Of a stretch of 57,778 nt of DNA, positions 49,283-57,669 are shown one piece after another (position 1 is the stretch's first letter; every line of letters begins with the position of its first letter). The notes under the pieces are model-generated. The model was given only the letters and a program-made list of their open reading frames with translations, made no database searches and was not told the origin of the DNA. This DNA is from Vallitalea longa (GTDB lineage: Bacteria > Bacillota > Clostridia > Lachnospirales > Vallitaleaceae): contig NZ_BRLB01000027.1 of NCBI RefSeq assembly GCF_027923465.1, positions 1 to 57,778 on the forward strand. The letters are read 5' to 3'. The translations under genes and the position numbers were made by a program.

Positions 49283-49846
49283 TTATAGATTCCATAAATC
49301 TTTTCTTCCCACAGATACACCTAATGCTCCTACCTTCAATATTGATATTATTTGATCCTTAGAACCTACTAATCCTCCTGCTATTATAGGAACAGCTAAT
49401 TGGCTACTTAGTCTTTGAATAATTGTAGGAATGATCCCAGGCATAATTTCAATCATATCTGGCTTAACAGATTTTACTGTTTTTACTGTAGTTTTAAAAG
49501 ATAGGCTATCAATTAAAAAGAACCTTTGGATGGTAAACAATCCTTTTTCTTTCGCATATTTTATATGATTACTTCTAGTACTTATAATACCATCAGGTTT
49601 TATTACTTGTGCTATGTAATCAATAGCTTTATTATCTTTACCCATACCTTCAATCATATCCATATGAACAAATACTTTTTTACCTTTATTTTTTATTTTA
49701 TCAACTAAGGTTTTTAAATTAAAAATATCTGTATATAATAAAAAAACAGTAGATACAGAAGAATCTATAGCTGAATCAATATCTCCACGATCTCTAATTG
49801 CTGCGATTATAGGATTTTCTTCTATTGAATCAATAATGTTATTCAT
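49283..49846 (-). CDS. glpP: Glycerol-3-phosphate-responsive antiterminator GlpP
   Basis: A 187-residue TIM-barrel-like regulator. NPIIAAIRD, KGKKVFVHMDMIEGMGKD, DGIISTRSNHIKYAKEKGL, IQRFFLIDSLS, IEIMPGIIPTII and IIAGGLVGS are characteristic of GlpP, which binds leader mRNA when glycerol 3-phosphate is present and prevents termination. GTG at 49855 is open, but it is part of the GGGTGG site that serves ATG 49846. Its likely target is the leader of the operon at 45827-47257. Confidence 0.93.
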   Translation of the reverse strand: MNNIIDSIEENPIIAAIRDRGDIDSAIDSSVSTVFLLYTDIFNLKTLVDKIKNKGKKVFVHMDMIEGMGKDNKAIDYIAQVIKPDGIISTRSNHIKYAKEKGLFTIQRFFLIDSLSFKTTVKTVKSVKPDMIEIMPGIIPTIIQRLSSQLAVPIIAGGLVGSKDQIISILKVGALGVSVGRKDLWNL

Positions 49847-50310
49847 ATAAACCACCCATCATAAATATAATATAATTTAATATTTTTCTAAATATAACAC
49901 ATTGCTAACAATATGTAAAGTTATGTACAGATGCAATTAATAATTTTAATTATAACCGTTGCATTACCATATAATAAAAAGCGATCTTAATTCTGTATTC
50001 TTTCATTATATTGAAAAGTTTTTAAGTTTTTGTTATTATATAAGGGGAAATACTTTGAAATATTAGTAAATAAGTTCTTTATAATATTCCTTAATACATA
50101 TATATATTAATTCTTTAAATTCTAAAATTATATTATTATTGATAATTTATATCTATTAATATTCGTCTACCCAAATATTAATCCTAAATCAATACCTAAT
50201 AAAACCTAATTGTTATATAAGCATTTTTTGACTTCTTAGTTAGGAGTAAAATACAATACTCCTCTTTTCAGTAGCATTTGATTCATAGCGCAATTCATAC
50301 TCATTACTTA
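49847..50310. other. Intergenic region between glpP and the antiporter genes
   Basis: About 460 bp of AT-rich DNA separating divergent transcription units. A small hairpin AGGAGTA/TACTCCT (about 50242-50264) is the only structure I note. Promoters for glpP (minus) and mrpD copy 1 (plus) should lie here. No gene is seen. Confidence 0.5.
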
Positions 50311-50311
50311 A

Positions 50312-50359
50312 AGATTTGATGATGACAGCATCTATAAAAAAAGAGGAGTGAATCTATGA
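50312..50359 (+). pseudogene. Relic of the mrpC C-terminus before mrpD copy 1
   Basis: In frame, the bases before mrpD copy 1 translate as RFDDDSIYKKRGVNL and stop with TGA overlapping the ATG (ATGA). The intact mrpC before mrpD copy 2 ends KKRGENI with the same ATGA overlap. The shared KKRG-x-N ending and ribosome-binding region suggest that copy 1 arose by duplicating the mrpC-mrpD junction. The match is short, so this is tentative. Confidence 0.5.
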
Positions 50360-51975
50360 TACCCCTTTATGTTTTTATTTTATCACCTATTATGATTGCA
50401 ACTATTTCATATATATTTAAAACTAAGTATAATAATATCATCATACTTATTTGTCAGCTAATACTATTTTCTTGTAGCATTATAGATTTTATTTTTGTTA
50501 AGTATAATTCTAAACTCTCATGTGTAATTGGCAATTATAAAAAAGGTATTGGAATAGCATTGGAAGCTGATACAATATCTATTGTGTTCGTTATGCTTGT
50601 AATTTTTCTATTTACATGTATGCTCATATATAATTTTAACAAACATTATATGAATAATTTATTCTTATTCTTATTTCTAATTCTACAAGGATTGATAAAT
50701 GGTATTTTTTTATCAATGGATTTATTTAATCTATATGTACTTATTGAAGTGTCTACCCTTGTTGTTAGTATACTTATCATGTTCAAAAAAGATAGTAGCT
50801 CTATTTATGATGGAATGATCTATTTGTTCATAAACATTGTTGCTATGACTTTTTTCCTTCTGGGAACTGGCTATATGTATAAGATTTTTGGTTACTTAGA
50901 TTTCACCACTATATATGACAATATGCATAAAGTCAAAGATACTAAATCACTAATATTACCTTATAGTCTTCTAATTACAGCTGTAAGTCTAAAATCAGCA
51001 ATAATGCCTTTATTCAGTTGGCTACCTAGAGCTCATGGTTCACATTCTTCTCCATCAATCGTATCAGCCATATTATCTGGATTATATGTAAAATGTGGTG
51101 TATACCTGTTTATTAGATTTCAAAATTTATTTTCACCTGCATTTGATACAAATACCATTTTTCTTATTATGGGATTCTTAACAGCAGTAATAGGATTCAT
51201 ATTTGCACTCTCTCAGGTTGATATAAAATTAATACTTTCATATCACACTATAAGTCAAATTGGTTTAATTATATTCGGACTTAGTCTTAACGATATATAT
51301 AGTCATTGGGGCAGTATATATCATATTATCAATCATGCTATTTTTAAATCCGTTTTATTTTTAACAGCGGGTATCATTATCGAAGAATATGAAACAAGAG
51401 ATATAAGGCAGATAAGAGGAGTCTATAAAAGAATGCCTTTTGTTAGTATATATACTTTTATAGCTATATTAGGTATTACTGGGGCTCCATTTTTTAATGG
51501 AAGCATATCAAAATATTTAATTCAAAAAGGAAGTTATAGCGGAATACTCGATTATGGATTAATATTCATTAATCTTGGCACTATCTTATCGTTTGTCAAA
51601 TATCTTAGTATGTTTAAGGGTACATATACGGGTAAAAAATATTCTCCACCGATCAATCAAAAAATTGCTATATCGCTGCTAGGGACATTATGTTTTTTAG
51701 GAGGTATATTTGGTATTAGGTTAATCAAATTACTTTTCAATATTAGTTTACTTATTACATTTGATGGTTATCTAATCAAAAGCATATTGTACATATTTAG
51801 TATCATTCTCGGTATACTATTCTATAAATTTATCTATAATAAGATAAAAATATTCAATCATATCAGAGAAATTAATTTAAGTTTTAACCAGATATGCTTA
51901 ACTATAACTGTTTATTTTTCAGCCATACTTATAACAATGATGACATTACATAGAATTGGGCTTATATCAATATAA
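50356..51975 (+). CDS. MrpD/MnhD-type Na+/H+ antiporter subunit, copy 1
   Basis: A 539-residue NuoN/NuoM-like proton-translocating membrane protein with about 14 membrane segments. Key features are the glutamate in LFNLYVLIEVST (near residue 136), the lysine in SLKSAIMPLFSWLPRAHGSHSSPS (near 217) and later HTISQIGLI and GAPFFNGSISKYL. It is very similar to the second copy at 54768, with long identical blocks. It lies 180 bp upstream of mrpE. As no mrpA is present, it may fill the place of MrpA. GAGGAG precedes the ATG. Confidence 0.9.
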   Translation: MIPLYVFILSPIMIATISYIFKTKYNNIIILICQLILFSCSIIDFIFVKYNSKLSCVIGNYKKGIGIALEADTISIVFVMLVIFLFTCMLIYNFNKHYMNNLFLFLFLILQGLINGIFLSMDLFNLYVLIEVSTLVVSILIMFKKDSSSIYDGMIYLFINIVAMTFFLLGTGYMYKIFGYLDFTTIYDNMHKVKDTKSLILPYSLLITAVSLKSAIMPLFSWLPRAHGSHSSPSIVSAILSGLYVKCGVYLFIRFQNLFSPAFDTNTIFLIMGFLTAVIGFIFALSQVDIKLILSYHTISQIGLIIFGLSLNDIYSHWGSIYHIINHAIFKSVLFLTAGIIIEEYETRDIRQIRGVYKRMPFVSIYTFIAILGITGAPFFNGSISKYLIQKGSYSGILDYGLIFINLGTILSFVKYLSMFKGTYTGKKYSPPINQKIAISLLGTLCFLGGIFGIRLIKLLFNISLLITFDGYLIKSILYIFSIILGILFYKFIYNKIKIFNHIREINLSFNQICLTITVYFSAILITMMTLHRIGLISI

Positions 51976-52155
51976 TAGAACCAATAAATATAAAGCTAAT
52001 AATACATATACCTAAATAAATTAAACCATACTATTAATATAATAAGATAATTGATATAATTTATAAAATTAATTCAAATAATTATATTGAAAATATTACA
52101 ACTTTTTGTTATTATAAGAGTGTCTTCAAGCAAATAAATATTAAGGAGGAATAAT

Positions 52156-52635
52156 TTGAAATACATCATTAATCATAAAATATTTACTTTATTTTTGACT
52201 TTCATATGGTGCATTTTATGTGGCAGTTTTTCTATCCATGCAATAATTATAGGATTAGTTATTTCATCTATTGCTATTTTTTTAGGTTGTCATATACCAG
52301 GTGGTGCCCAATATCTACATAGCCTGAATGTATCCTTTTTCAATTTTCTTAAATTCATGTTCATATTATTTATCGATATCTATATATCGACATTCAAAAT
52401 GTTCAAATTAATTTTTACTTCAAATATTAATCCTAGGTTAGTACCTATTAAAACATCGTTAAATAACGATTGGTCAATATTTTTTTTAGCTAATGCAATA
52501 ACTCTAACTCCAGGTACTGTTACAGTTAACAGAAAAGGTAATAAGCTATTGATATTAACTACATATCCAGAAGAATCCAACAAGATTGTAAATCAATCAT
52601 TAGTAAATGCACTTAGTAAAGGAGTGAAACATTGA
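52156..52635 (+). CDS. mrpE: MrpE/MnhE (MbhA-like) antiporter subunit
   Basis: A 159-residue subunit with two or three N-terminal membrane segments and a cytoplasmic C-terminal part containing NAITLTPGTVTVNRKGNKLLI, the MrpE signature. It begins with TTG at 52156, preceded by AAGGAGG 6 nt upstream. It overlaps mrpF by 4 nt. First gene of the compact mrpEFG-D-E-B-C-D block. Part of the Na+/H+ antiporter in the cytoplasmic membrane. Confidence 0.93.
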   Translation: MKYIINHKIFTLFLTFIWCILCGSFSIHAIIIGLVISSIAIFLGCHIPGGAQYLHSLNVSFFNFLKFMFILFIDIYISTFKMFKLIFTSNINPRLVPIKTSLNNDWSIFFLANAITLTPGTVTVNRKGNKLLILTTYPEESNKIVNQSLVNALSKGVKH

Positions 52636-52886
52636 TATACTATTTTTTTTCATTTTTATTAATAATGTCAATTATAAGCATAATAATAATAGTAAAAGGT
52701 CCAACCATATGGGATAGGCTTTTAGGTCTTAACCTTTTTTCTGCAAAAATCATATTATTGATACTTATTTTTTCTATATTGTTTGATTTACCGTATTTAC
52801 TGGATATCGCTATAGTTTATACTCTATTTGGATTTATAGGCATTATTTTTATATCAAGATTTGTAAAAGGAAAGGGGAAAATTTGA
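52632..52886 (+). CDS. mrpF: MrpF/MnhF (MbhB-like) antiporter subunit
   Basis: An 84-residue protein with three membrane segments. The family motif KGPTIWDRLLGLN (about residues 22-34) and DIAIVYTLFGFIGIIF are present. It starts with TTG at 52632, overlapping the mrpE stop (TTGA), with GGAGTG upstream. Confidence 0.93.
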   Translation: MIYYFFSFLLIMSIISIIIIVKGPTIWDRLLGLNLFSAKIILLILIFSILFDLPYLLDIAIVYTLFGFIGIIFISRFVKGKGKI

Positions 52887-53182
52887 TGTTTGAGATTATA
52901 GGCTATATTATTATCTCTATAGGATTAATATTTATGCTTATAGGCCTAATCGGATTACTTAAATTCAAGAATTTTTATTCTCGTGTTTTAGTATCATCAA
53001 TTATTGATACTGCTTCATTTATAACTATTATTATAGGTGTTATTTTTATAAAAGGCATAAGTTTTTTTAGTCTTAAAATAATACTTATACTTTTACTTAT
53101 GCTTTTTTTGAATCCTTTAGCTACCCACACTATTGCTCGAAATGCAAATATTAGTGGTTTAAGAATAGGAGATGATAATTAG
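52886..53182 (+). CDS. mrpG: MrpG/MnhG (MbhC-like) antiporter subunit
   Basis: A 98-residue protein with three membrane segments. LIGLIGLLKFKNFYSRVLVSS (about residues 20-40) and FLNPLATHTIARNA near the C-terminus match MrpG. The ATG at 52886 overlaps the mrpF stop (TGATG) with AAAGGGG upstream, a better start than the TTG one codon earlier. Confidence 0.93.
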   Translation: MFEIIGYIIISIGLIFMLIGLIGLLKFKNFYSRVLVSSIIDTASFITIIIGVIFIKGISFFSLKIILILLLMLFLNPLATHTIARNANISGLRIGDDN

Positions 53183-53715
53183 TGTTAGAAATCGCTTTAC
53201 TGTTGTTAGTGGTCTTAGCAATACTTGCAGTACAAACTAATACATTGAGAAGGGCTATCGTATATCTCTGTGTATTCTCATTACTTTGTTCTTTTTGTTA
53301 TCTACTTTATCAAGCACCAGATGTCGCTATTGCAGAAGCAGTTATCGGCAGTACATTATCAACTATCATTTATCTTGTCGCATTAAATAAATATAAAGTC
53401 TTTAGAGTGTACTATATTATGGAATCACAGGAATCATATTATATACAGAAAAATGATTTATGTAAGACTTTAGCAAAATATTCTTATGAAAAAGAATTGG
53501 AACTGGATATAGTTAATTCCAACAAAAGCATTGAAGACATAGTTAATGATTATCCTTATGATATTATAGTTCTTCATAGTTCTGATACTATAACTGTATA
53601 TGGTGACAAATCAAATTACCATTTTGATGATTTGATTAAATATATTGGTGATACTACAAATATTGAAGTTACTTATGATTATCTAATAGAAAATGAAGGA
53701 GATACATTGTTATGA
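53182..53715 (+). CDS. MbhD-like (DUF4040) antiporter subunit with extra C-terminal domain
   Basis: A 177-residue protein. The first ~80 residues are the DUF4040 domain with three membrane segments and the motif APDVAIAEAVIGS (about 45-57), matching the C-terminal part of MrpA and MbhD. The remaining ~95 residues are soluble and acidic, not part of the usual MbhD, and unrecognised (DYPYDIIVLHSSDTITVYGDKSN). It begins with GTG overlapping the mrpG stop by one base. Confidence 0.87.
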   Translation: MLEIALLLLVVLAILAVQTNTLRRAIVYLCVFSLLCSFCYLLYQAPDVAIAEAVIGSTLSTIIYLVALNKYKVFRVYYIMESQESYYIQKNDLCKTLAKYSYEKELELDIVNSNKSIEDIVNDYPYDIIVLHSSDTITVYGDKSNYHFDDLIKYIGDTTNIEVTYDYLIENEGDTLL

Positions 53716-53969
53716 GAAGAAAATTACTAGCAATATTTTTATTGATTGTCTTTTTAATATGTATATCACTTGATATTGTTCCTCTTGATAATTCAACAGA
53801 GGTATTGAACTATTATGTTGATAATAGTTTAGATGAAACTGGAAGCGTTAACGTTGTTACTTCTATATATCTTAATTATAGAGTATTTGATACTATATTT
53901 GAAACATTACTATTATTAATAAGCATAATTGGTATAATATATTTTTCAAGGCATGAGGGAGATTATTAG
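53712..53969 (+). CDS. MbhE-like antiporter subunit
   Basis: An 85-residue protein with two membrane segments at the ends (about 5-20 and 60-78) and an extracytoplasmic middle (TGSVNVVTSIYLNYRVFDTIFETLLLL), the pattern of MbhE and of the MrpA C-terminus. The ATG overlaps the previous stop (ATGA). It thus completes the MrpA C-terminal part as a separate polypeptide. Confidence 0.85.
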   Translation: MRRKLLAIFLLIVFLICISLDIVPLDNSTEVLNYYVDNSLDETGSVNVVTSIYLNYRVFDTIFETLLLLISIIGIIYFSRHEGDY

Positions 53970-53995
53970 TACTAAGTACAAGGAGGTCAACTGAA

Positions 53996-54382
53996 ATGAG
54001 AAGCAGATCTGAACTGCTCATTAAGTCATTAGGTATACTATATCCCATTATATTCTTATTTGGTATATATATAACTATATATGGTCACAATACACCAGGA
54101 GGAGGATTTCAAGGTGGTGCTATCATGAGCTCTACCTTTATAATTCAATATATCATTAATCCTGAGATAGAAATTTCTCTATGGAAATTACAGAAGATAG
54201 AGAAAGTTTTATTTCTATGTATATTATTGATAGTAGTTATATTCATTCTTTATATGAATGGAACAACTAATACATTAATTAATAGAATCTATCTTGTTTC
54301 AATGAATATCTTGATTGCAACAAAAGTCTATTGTGGATTAAGTATTATTTTCTTTAGATTTGTACTTTTTGAAAGCAGATAG
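53996..54382 (+). CDS. mrpB: MrpB/MnhB (MbhF-like) antiporter subunit
   Basis: A 128-residue protein with four membrane segments. The MnhB motif GHNTPGGGFQGGAI (about residues 29-42) is intact. AAGGAGG precedes the ATG; it follows the MbhE-like gene by 26 bp. Confidence 0.93.
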   Translation: MRSRSELLIKSLGILYPIIFLFGIYITIYGHNTPGGGFQGGAIMSSTFIIQYIINPEIEISLWKLQKIEKVLFLCILLIVVIFILYMNGTTNTLINRIYLVSMNILIATKVYCGLSIIFFRFVLFESR

Positions 54383-54417
54383 CTGTACGTAACGTAGAAG
54401 AAAGGAGGTTGAATTAA

Positions 54418-54771
54418 ATGGATAATATCATAAATGGTGAAACAATAGGTGTAGCACTATTTTTCATAGGTATGTACGGTCTTTTAGCCAGACGTAATAT
54501 TATAAAATCTGTTATTTCTATGGGAATAATTCAGTCTGGTATTATATTGTTCTTTTTAACTATCAACTACACAAAAAATTCTATCCCACCTATAGGTGAA
54601 AATATAGAAAAAGTAACCTCTGACCCTCTACCCCAAGCATTAATGATTACAGCAGTAGTAATAGGTATATCTATAACTGCAGTCAGCCTAACAATGTTTA
54701 TAACACTCTACCATCGTTATGGTACAACAAACTGGCACAAAGCTACTAAAAAAAGAGGAGAGAATATATGA
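54418..54771 (+). CDS. mrpC: MrpC/MnhC (MbhG-like, NuoK-like) antiporter subunit
   Basis: A 117-residue NuoK-like protein with three membrane segments. GLLARRNIIKSVISMGIIQSGIIL and DPLPQALMITAVVIGISITAVSL are the family motifs. AAAGGAGG precedes the ATG. Its stop overlaps the mrpD copy 2 start (ATGA). Confidence 0.95.
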   Translation: MDNIINGETIGVALFFIGMYGLLARRNIIKSVISMGIIQSGIILFFLTINYTKNSIPPIGENIEKVTSDPLPQALMITAVVIGISITAVSLTMFITLYHRYGTTNWHKATKKRGENI

Positions 54772-56381
54772 TACCCCTTTACATTTTCATTTTATTACCG
54801 ATAATAATAGCATCTATTTTTTATCTTTTCAGAACAAAATATAATAAAATATTTATACTAATAAGTCAGTTAATACTCTTTACTTTCAGTATAGTTAACT
54901 TTACTTATGTAAAAATGAACAATAATATATCATGTGTACTAGGAAATTATAAAGCTGGTGTAGGTATATCACTAAATGCTGACAAAATATCTTCTGTTTT
55001 AGTAATGCTTACAATATTTCTTTTTACATGTATGATAATACATAATTACCAAAAGAAATATGTGAACAATCTATTTCTTTTTTTATTCTTGATTCTACAA
55101 GGTTTGATGAATGGTATATTCTTGTCAATGGACCTATTTAATCTATATGTACTTATTGAAGTATCGACTATTGTCGTAAGTATTATTATTATGTTCAAAA
55201 AAGACAGTCGTTCAATCTATGACGGTATGCTGTATCTGTTAATTAATATAGTTGCTATGACCTTTTTCCTTATAGGGATAGGCTATATATATAAAATATT
55301 TGGTACTCTTGACATTGAACTCATATACACAAATATGAATAAAATCAATGATACAAAAACTTTAATTTTACCTTATTGTCTAATCATAACAGCTGTTAGC
55401 CTGAAATCAGCCATTATGCCATTATTCAGTTGGTTACCAAGAGCTCATGGAACACATTCCTCCCCTTCCATCGTATCAGCCATTTTATCAGGGCTTTATG
55501 TAAAATGTGGAATTTATATCTTCATAAGAATACAAAACATGTTCTCACCTGCATTTGATACTAGTATAATTTTTATGATTTTTGGATTTTTAACTGCTGT
55601 TGTAGGATTTATATTTGCTGTTTCACAAACCGATATAAAATTAATACTTTCATACTCCACAATAAGTCAAATAGGTTTAATTATATTTGGTTTATGCCTT
55701 AATAATACTTACAGTTATTGGGGTAGTATATACCACATAATTAATCATGCAATCTTCAAATCAATATTATTCATTACTGCGGGAATTATTATTGAAGAGT
55801 ATGGAACGAGGGATATACGCCAGATAAAAGGTGTCTTTAAGCGAATGCCATTTATAAGTACTTTCATATTTATTGCTATTCTAGGGATTACTGGAGCTCC
55901 ATTTTTTAACGGAAGCATATCTAAATACTTGATTCAAGAAGGAAGTTATAGTGGTTTATTGGACTATGGATTAATTTTCATCAATCTTGGTACTATTTTA
56001 TGTTTTCTAAAATACCTTAATATGTTTAGAGGTCCATATGTCGGAAAAAAACATTCCCCTCCCTTAAATCAAAAATTCATAATATTTTTATTAGGTACTC
56101 TTTGTTTTATAGGGGGTATATTAGGAATTAGTTTCATAAAGATATTGTTCAATATTGATCTTAACATAACTTTTAATGGATATTTGATTAAAAGCATTCT
56201 CTATATAATCAGTATTATAATAGGTCTATTATTCTATAAGTTTTTATATAAAAAAATTAAATTATTCAATACTATTAGAGAAATCAATCTGAGCTTTAAT
56301 CAAATCTGCTTAACTATAACCGTTTATTTCTCTTTTATACTTATTACTATGATTACCTTATATAGGTTTAACTATATTTAA
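54768..56381 (+). CDS. mrpD: MrpD/MnhD-type Na+/H+ antiporter subunit, copy 2
   Basis: A 537-residue NuoN-like membrane protein, paralogue of the copy at 50356. The LFNLYVLIEVST glutamate and SLKSAIMPLFSWLPRAHGTHSSPS lysine are present. It is translationally coupled to mrpC in the standard mrpC-mrpD order, so it is probably the ancestral copy. It is the last gene of the block and stops only 5 bp from the convergent DUF421 gene, with no clear terminator between them. Confidence 0.95.
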   Translation: MIPLYIFILLPIIIASIFYLFRTKYNKIFILISQLILFTFSIVNFTYVKMNNNISCVLGNYKAGVGISLNADKISSVLVMLTIFLFTCMIIHNYQKKYVNNLFLFLFLILQGLMNGIFLSMDLFNLYVLIEVSTIVVSIIIMFKKDSRSIYDGMLYLLINIVAMTFFLIGIGYIYKIFGTLDIELIYTNMNKINDTKTLILPYCLIITAVSLKSAIMPLFSWLPRAHGTHSSPSIVSAILSGLYVKCGIYIFIRIQNMFSPAFDTSIIFMIFGFLTAVVGFIFAVSQTDIKLILSYSTISQIGLIIFGLCLNNTYSYWGSIYHIINHAIFKSILFITAGIIIEEYGTRDIRQIKGVFKRMPFISTFIFIAILGITGAPFFNGSISKYLIQEGSYSGLLDYGLIFINLGTILCFLKYLNMFRGPYVGKKHSPPLNQKFIIFLLGTLCFIGGILGISFIKILFNIDLNITFNGYLIKSILYIISIIIGLLFYKFLYKKIKLFNTIREINLSFNQICLTITVYFSFILITMITLYRFNYI

Positions 56382-56386
56382 TATAT

Positions 56387-56938
56387 CTATAGATGCTGTT
56401 TCTTTAATTCTTCAACTAGATCAATCGGTTTATCTATTAGATGTTTTTCTAATAGGATCGAATTTACAATATATTCTATATCCTGAACCCTAATTGGCTC
56501 AGCTCCTCTTTTTAGTATAAAGCCAAATTGTCCATTGGGTTCTAGGGTTCCTTTTTCAATATAATTAAGATTAGGAATCCCTTCTTGACGAACTCTAGTC
56601 ATTATCTCAGTTTTTGTTATTTTAAGCTTTTTAAGATTTTCGGGTACAAAATTTCCATCTTTTATAATTATCACTTCTTTTCCAACAGCTAATTTCTCAA
56701 AACCATGGAAATGAAACTCTAAATATTCAAATATCAATAATAACAGAATATAAATAGACGCTGCTATTATCGTTTTAGCAACATCTTTATCAGCAAAAGG
56801 TTCTACAATTATTGCACCAATAGATATAACCATAACTGTTTGTGCTATAGTCATTTGGGCCAAAGACCTTCTTCCTGTAATCCTAAGAAGAATAATAGCT
56901 ACAACATATAGAACTATTGGTTTTAGAATGAAAGGCAT
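56387..56938 (-). CDS. DUF421 (YetF/YcaP family) membrane protein
   Basis: A 183-residue protein with three N-terminal membrane segments (about residues 3-20, 32-50, 55-75) and a cytoplasmic C-terminal domain with VIIIKDGNFVPENLKKLKIT then MTRVRQEGIPNLNYIEKGTLEPNG, standard for DUF421. In Bacillus some members help spore germination (YetF relatives), but the general function is unknown. GTG at 56947 is open, but AGGAGTGG lies before the ATG at 56938, which is preferred. Confidence 0.92.
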   Translation of the reverse strand: MPFILKPIVLYVVAIILLRITGRRSLAQMTIAQTVMVISIGAIIVEPFADKDVAKTIIAASIYILLLLIFEYLEFHFHGFEKLAVGKEVIIIKDGNFVPENLKKLKITKTEIMTRVRQEGIPNLNYIEKGTLEPNGQFGFILKRGAEPIRVQDIEYIVNSILLEKHLIDKPIDLVEELKKQHL

Positions 56939-57139
56939 AATTACCACTCCTAAAAATTTTAATGTAATAATATTCCAATATTATATTTATTATATCCATT
57001 AAACTAATATATAATGCACTTAAGTACTAATCCAACTAAGAAAATAAATTTGTATATCAAAGTCTTAGTCGTTAATAAGTATATGTTATTGTATAAGGAA
57101 AAAAGAAACTTCATAGGGTAAATTATTTGTAATCTAAAA

Positions 57140-57167
57140 AAACTTATAACAATTAAGTTATAAGTTT
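57140..57167 (-). terminator. Terminator of the rRNA-tRNA operon
   Basis: A perfect 11-bp stem (57140-57150 with 57157-57167), followed by TTTTTT on the minus strand, directly after tRNA-Met. It ends the transcript coming from the 23S gene through the four tRNAs. Confidence 0.9.
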
Positions 57168-57171
57168 CTAG

Positions 57172-57245
57172 TAGCGGAGAACGGAGTCGAACCGTTGACA
57201 CTACGGGTATGAACCGTATGCTCTAGCCATCTGAGCTACTCCGCC
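57172..57245 (-). tRNA. tRNA-Met (anticodon CAU), elongator type
   Basis: A 74-nt cloverleaf. Acceptor GGCGGAG pairs with CTCCGCT (G1-U72), anticodon loop TTCATAC, T-loop TTCGACT. The paired G1-U72 end differs from the initiator pattern, so this is elongator Met; a tRNA-Ile(CAU) is not excluded by sequence alone. No encoded CCA. Confidence 0.93.
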
Positions 57246-57267
57246 ACAATATTTAGCTTTAATTTAA

Positions 57268-57340
57268 TGGGCGCAACAGGGCTCGAACCTGTGACCCCCT
57301 GCTTGTAAGGCAGGTGCTCTCCCAGCTGAGCTATGCGCCC
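57268..57340 (-). tRNA. tRNA-Val (anticodon UAC)
   Basis: A 73-nt cloverleaf with acceptor GGGCGCA/TGCGCCC, anticodon stem CCTGC/GCAGG and loop CTTACAA (anticodon TAC). No encoded CCA. Confidence 0.97.
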
Positions 57341-57372
57341 TGGGAATAATATATAAATAATTTTTTAATAAA

Positions 57373-57447
57373 CGACCCAGAAGGGACTCGAACCCTCGAC
57401 CTCCGGCGTGACAGGCCGGCGTTCTAAACCAACTGAACCACTGGGCC
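57373..57447 (-). tRNA. tRNA-Asp (anticodon GUC)
   Basis: A 75-nt cloverleaf with acceptor GGCCCAG/CTGGGTC, discriminator G, anticodon loop CTGTCAC (anticodon GTC). The discriminator G is an identity element of tRNA-Asp. No encoded CCA. Confidence 0.97.
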
Positions 57448-57451
57448 AAAA

Positions 57452-57524
57452 CAGGGGCAGCAGGATTTGAACCCACGACATTCGGTTTTGGAGACCGACG
57501 TTCTACCAGCTGAACTATGCCCCT
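57452..57524 (-). tRNA. tRNA-Trp (anticodon CCA)
   Basis: A 73-nt cloverleaf with acceptor AGGGGCA/TGCCCCT, discriminator G, anticodon loop CTCCAAA (anticodon CCA). It is the first tRNA after the 23S gene, 4 bp before tRNA-Asp. No encoded CCA. Confidence 0.97.
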
Positions 57525-57669
57525 AGATTAAAAACAAACAACACATTGATTTCTTATTACTAATTAAACTATCAATCAACCTAAGCAAATAACTACTATA
57601 TAACTTATACATCTTAACTCTTAGCTTGACTTCTTATACATTCAAACCCTTAGGTTCAAACATATTTCC

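Noticed and set aside
57264-57476. 70-aa minus-strand ORF resembling a hypothetical protein
   Set aside because: It lies across tRNA-Val and tRNA-Asp; a translated tRNA artefact common in annotations.
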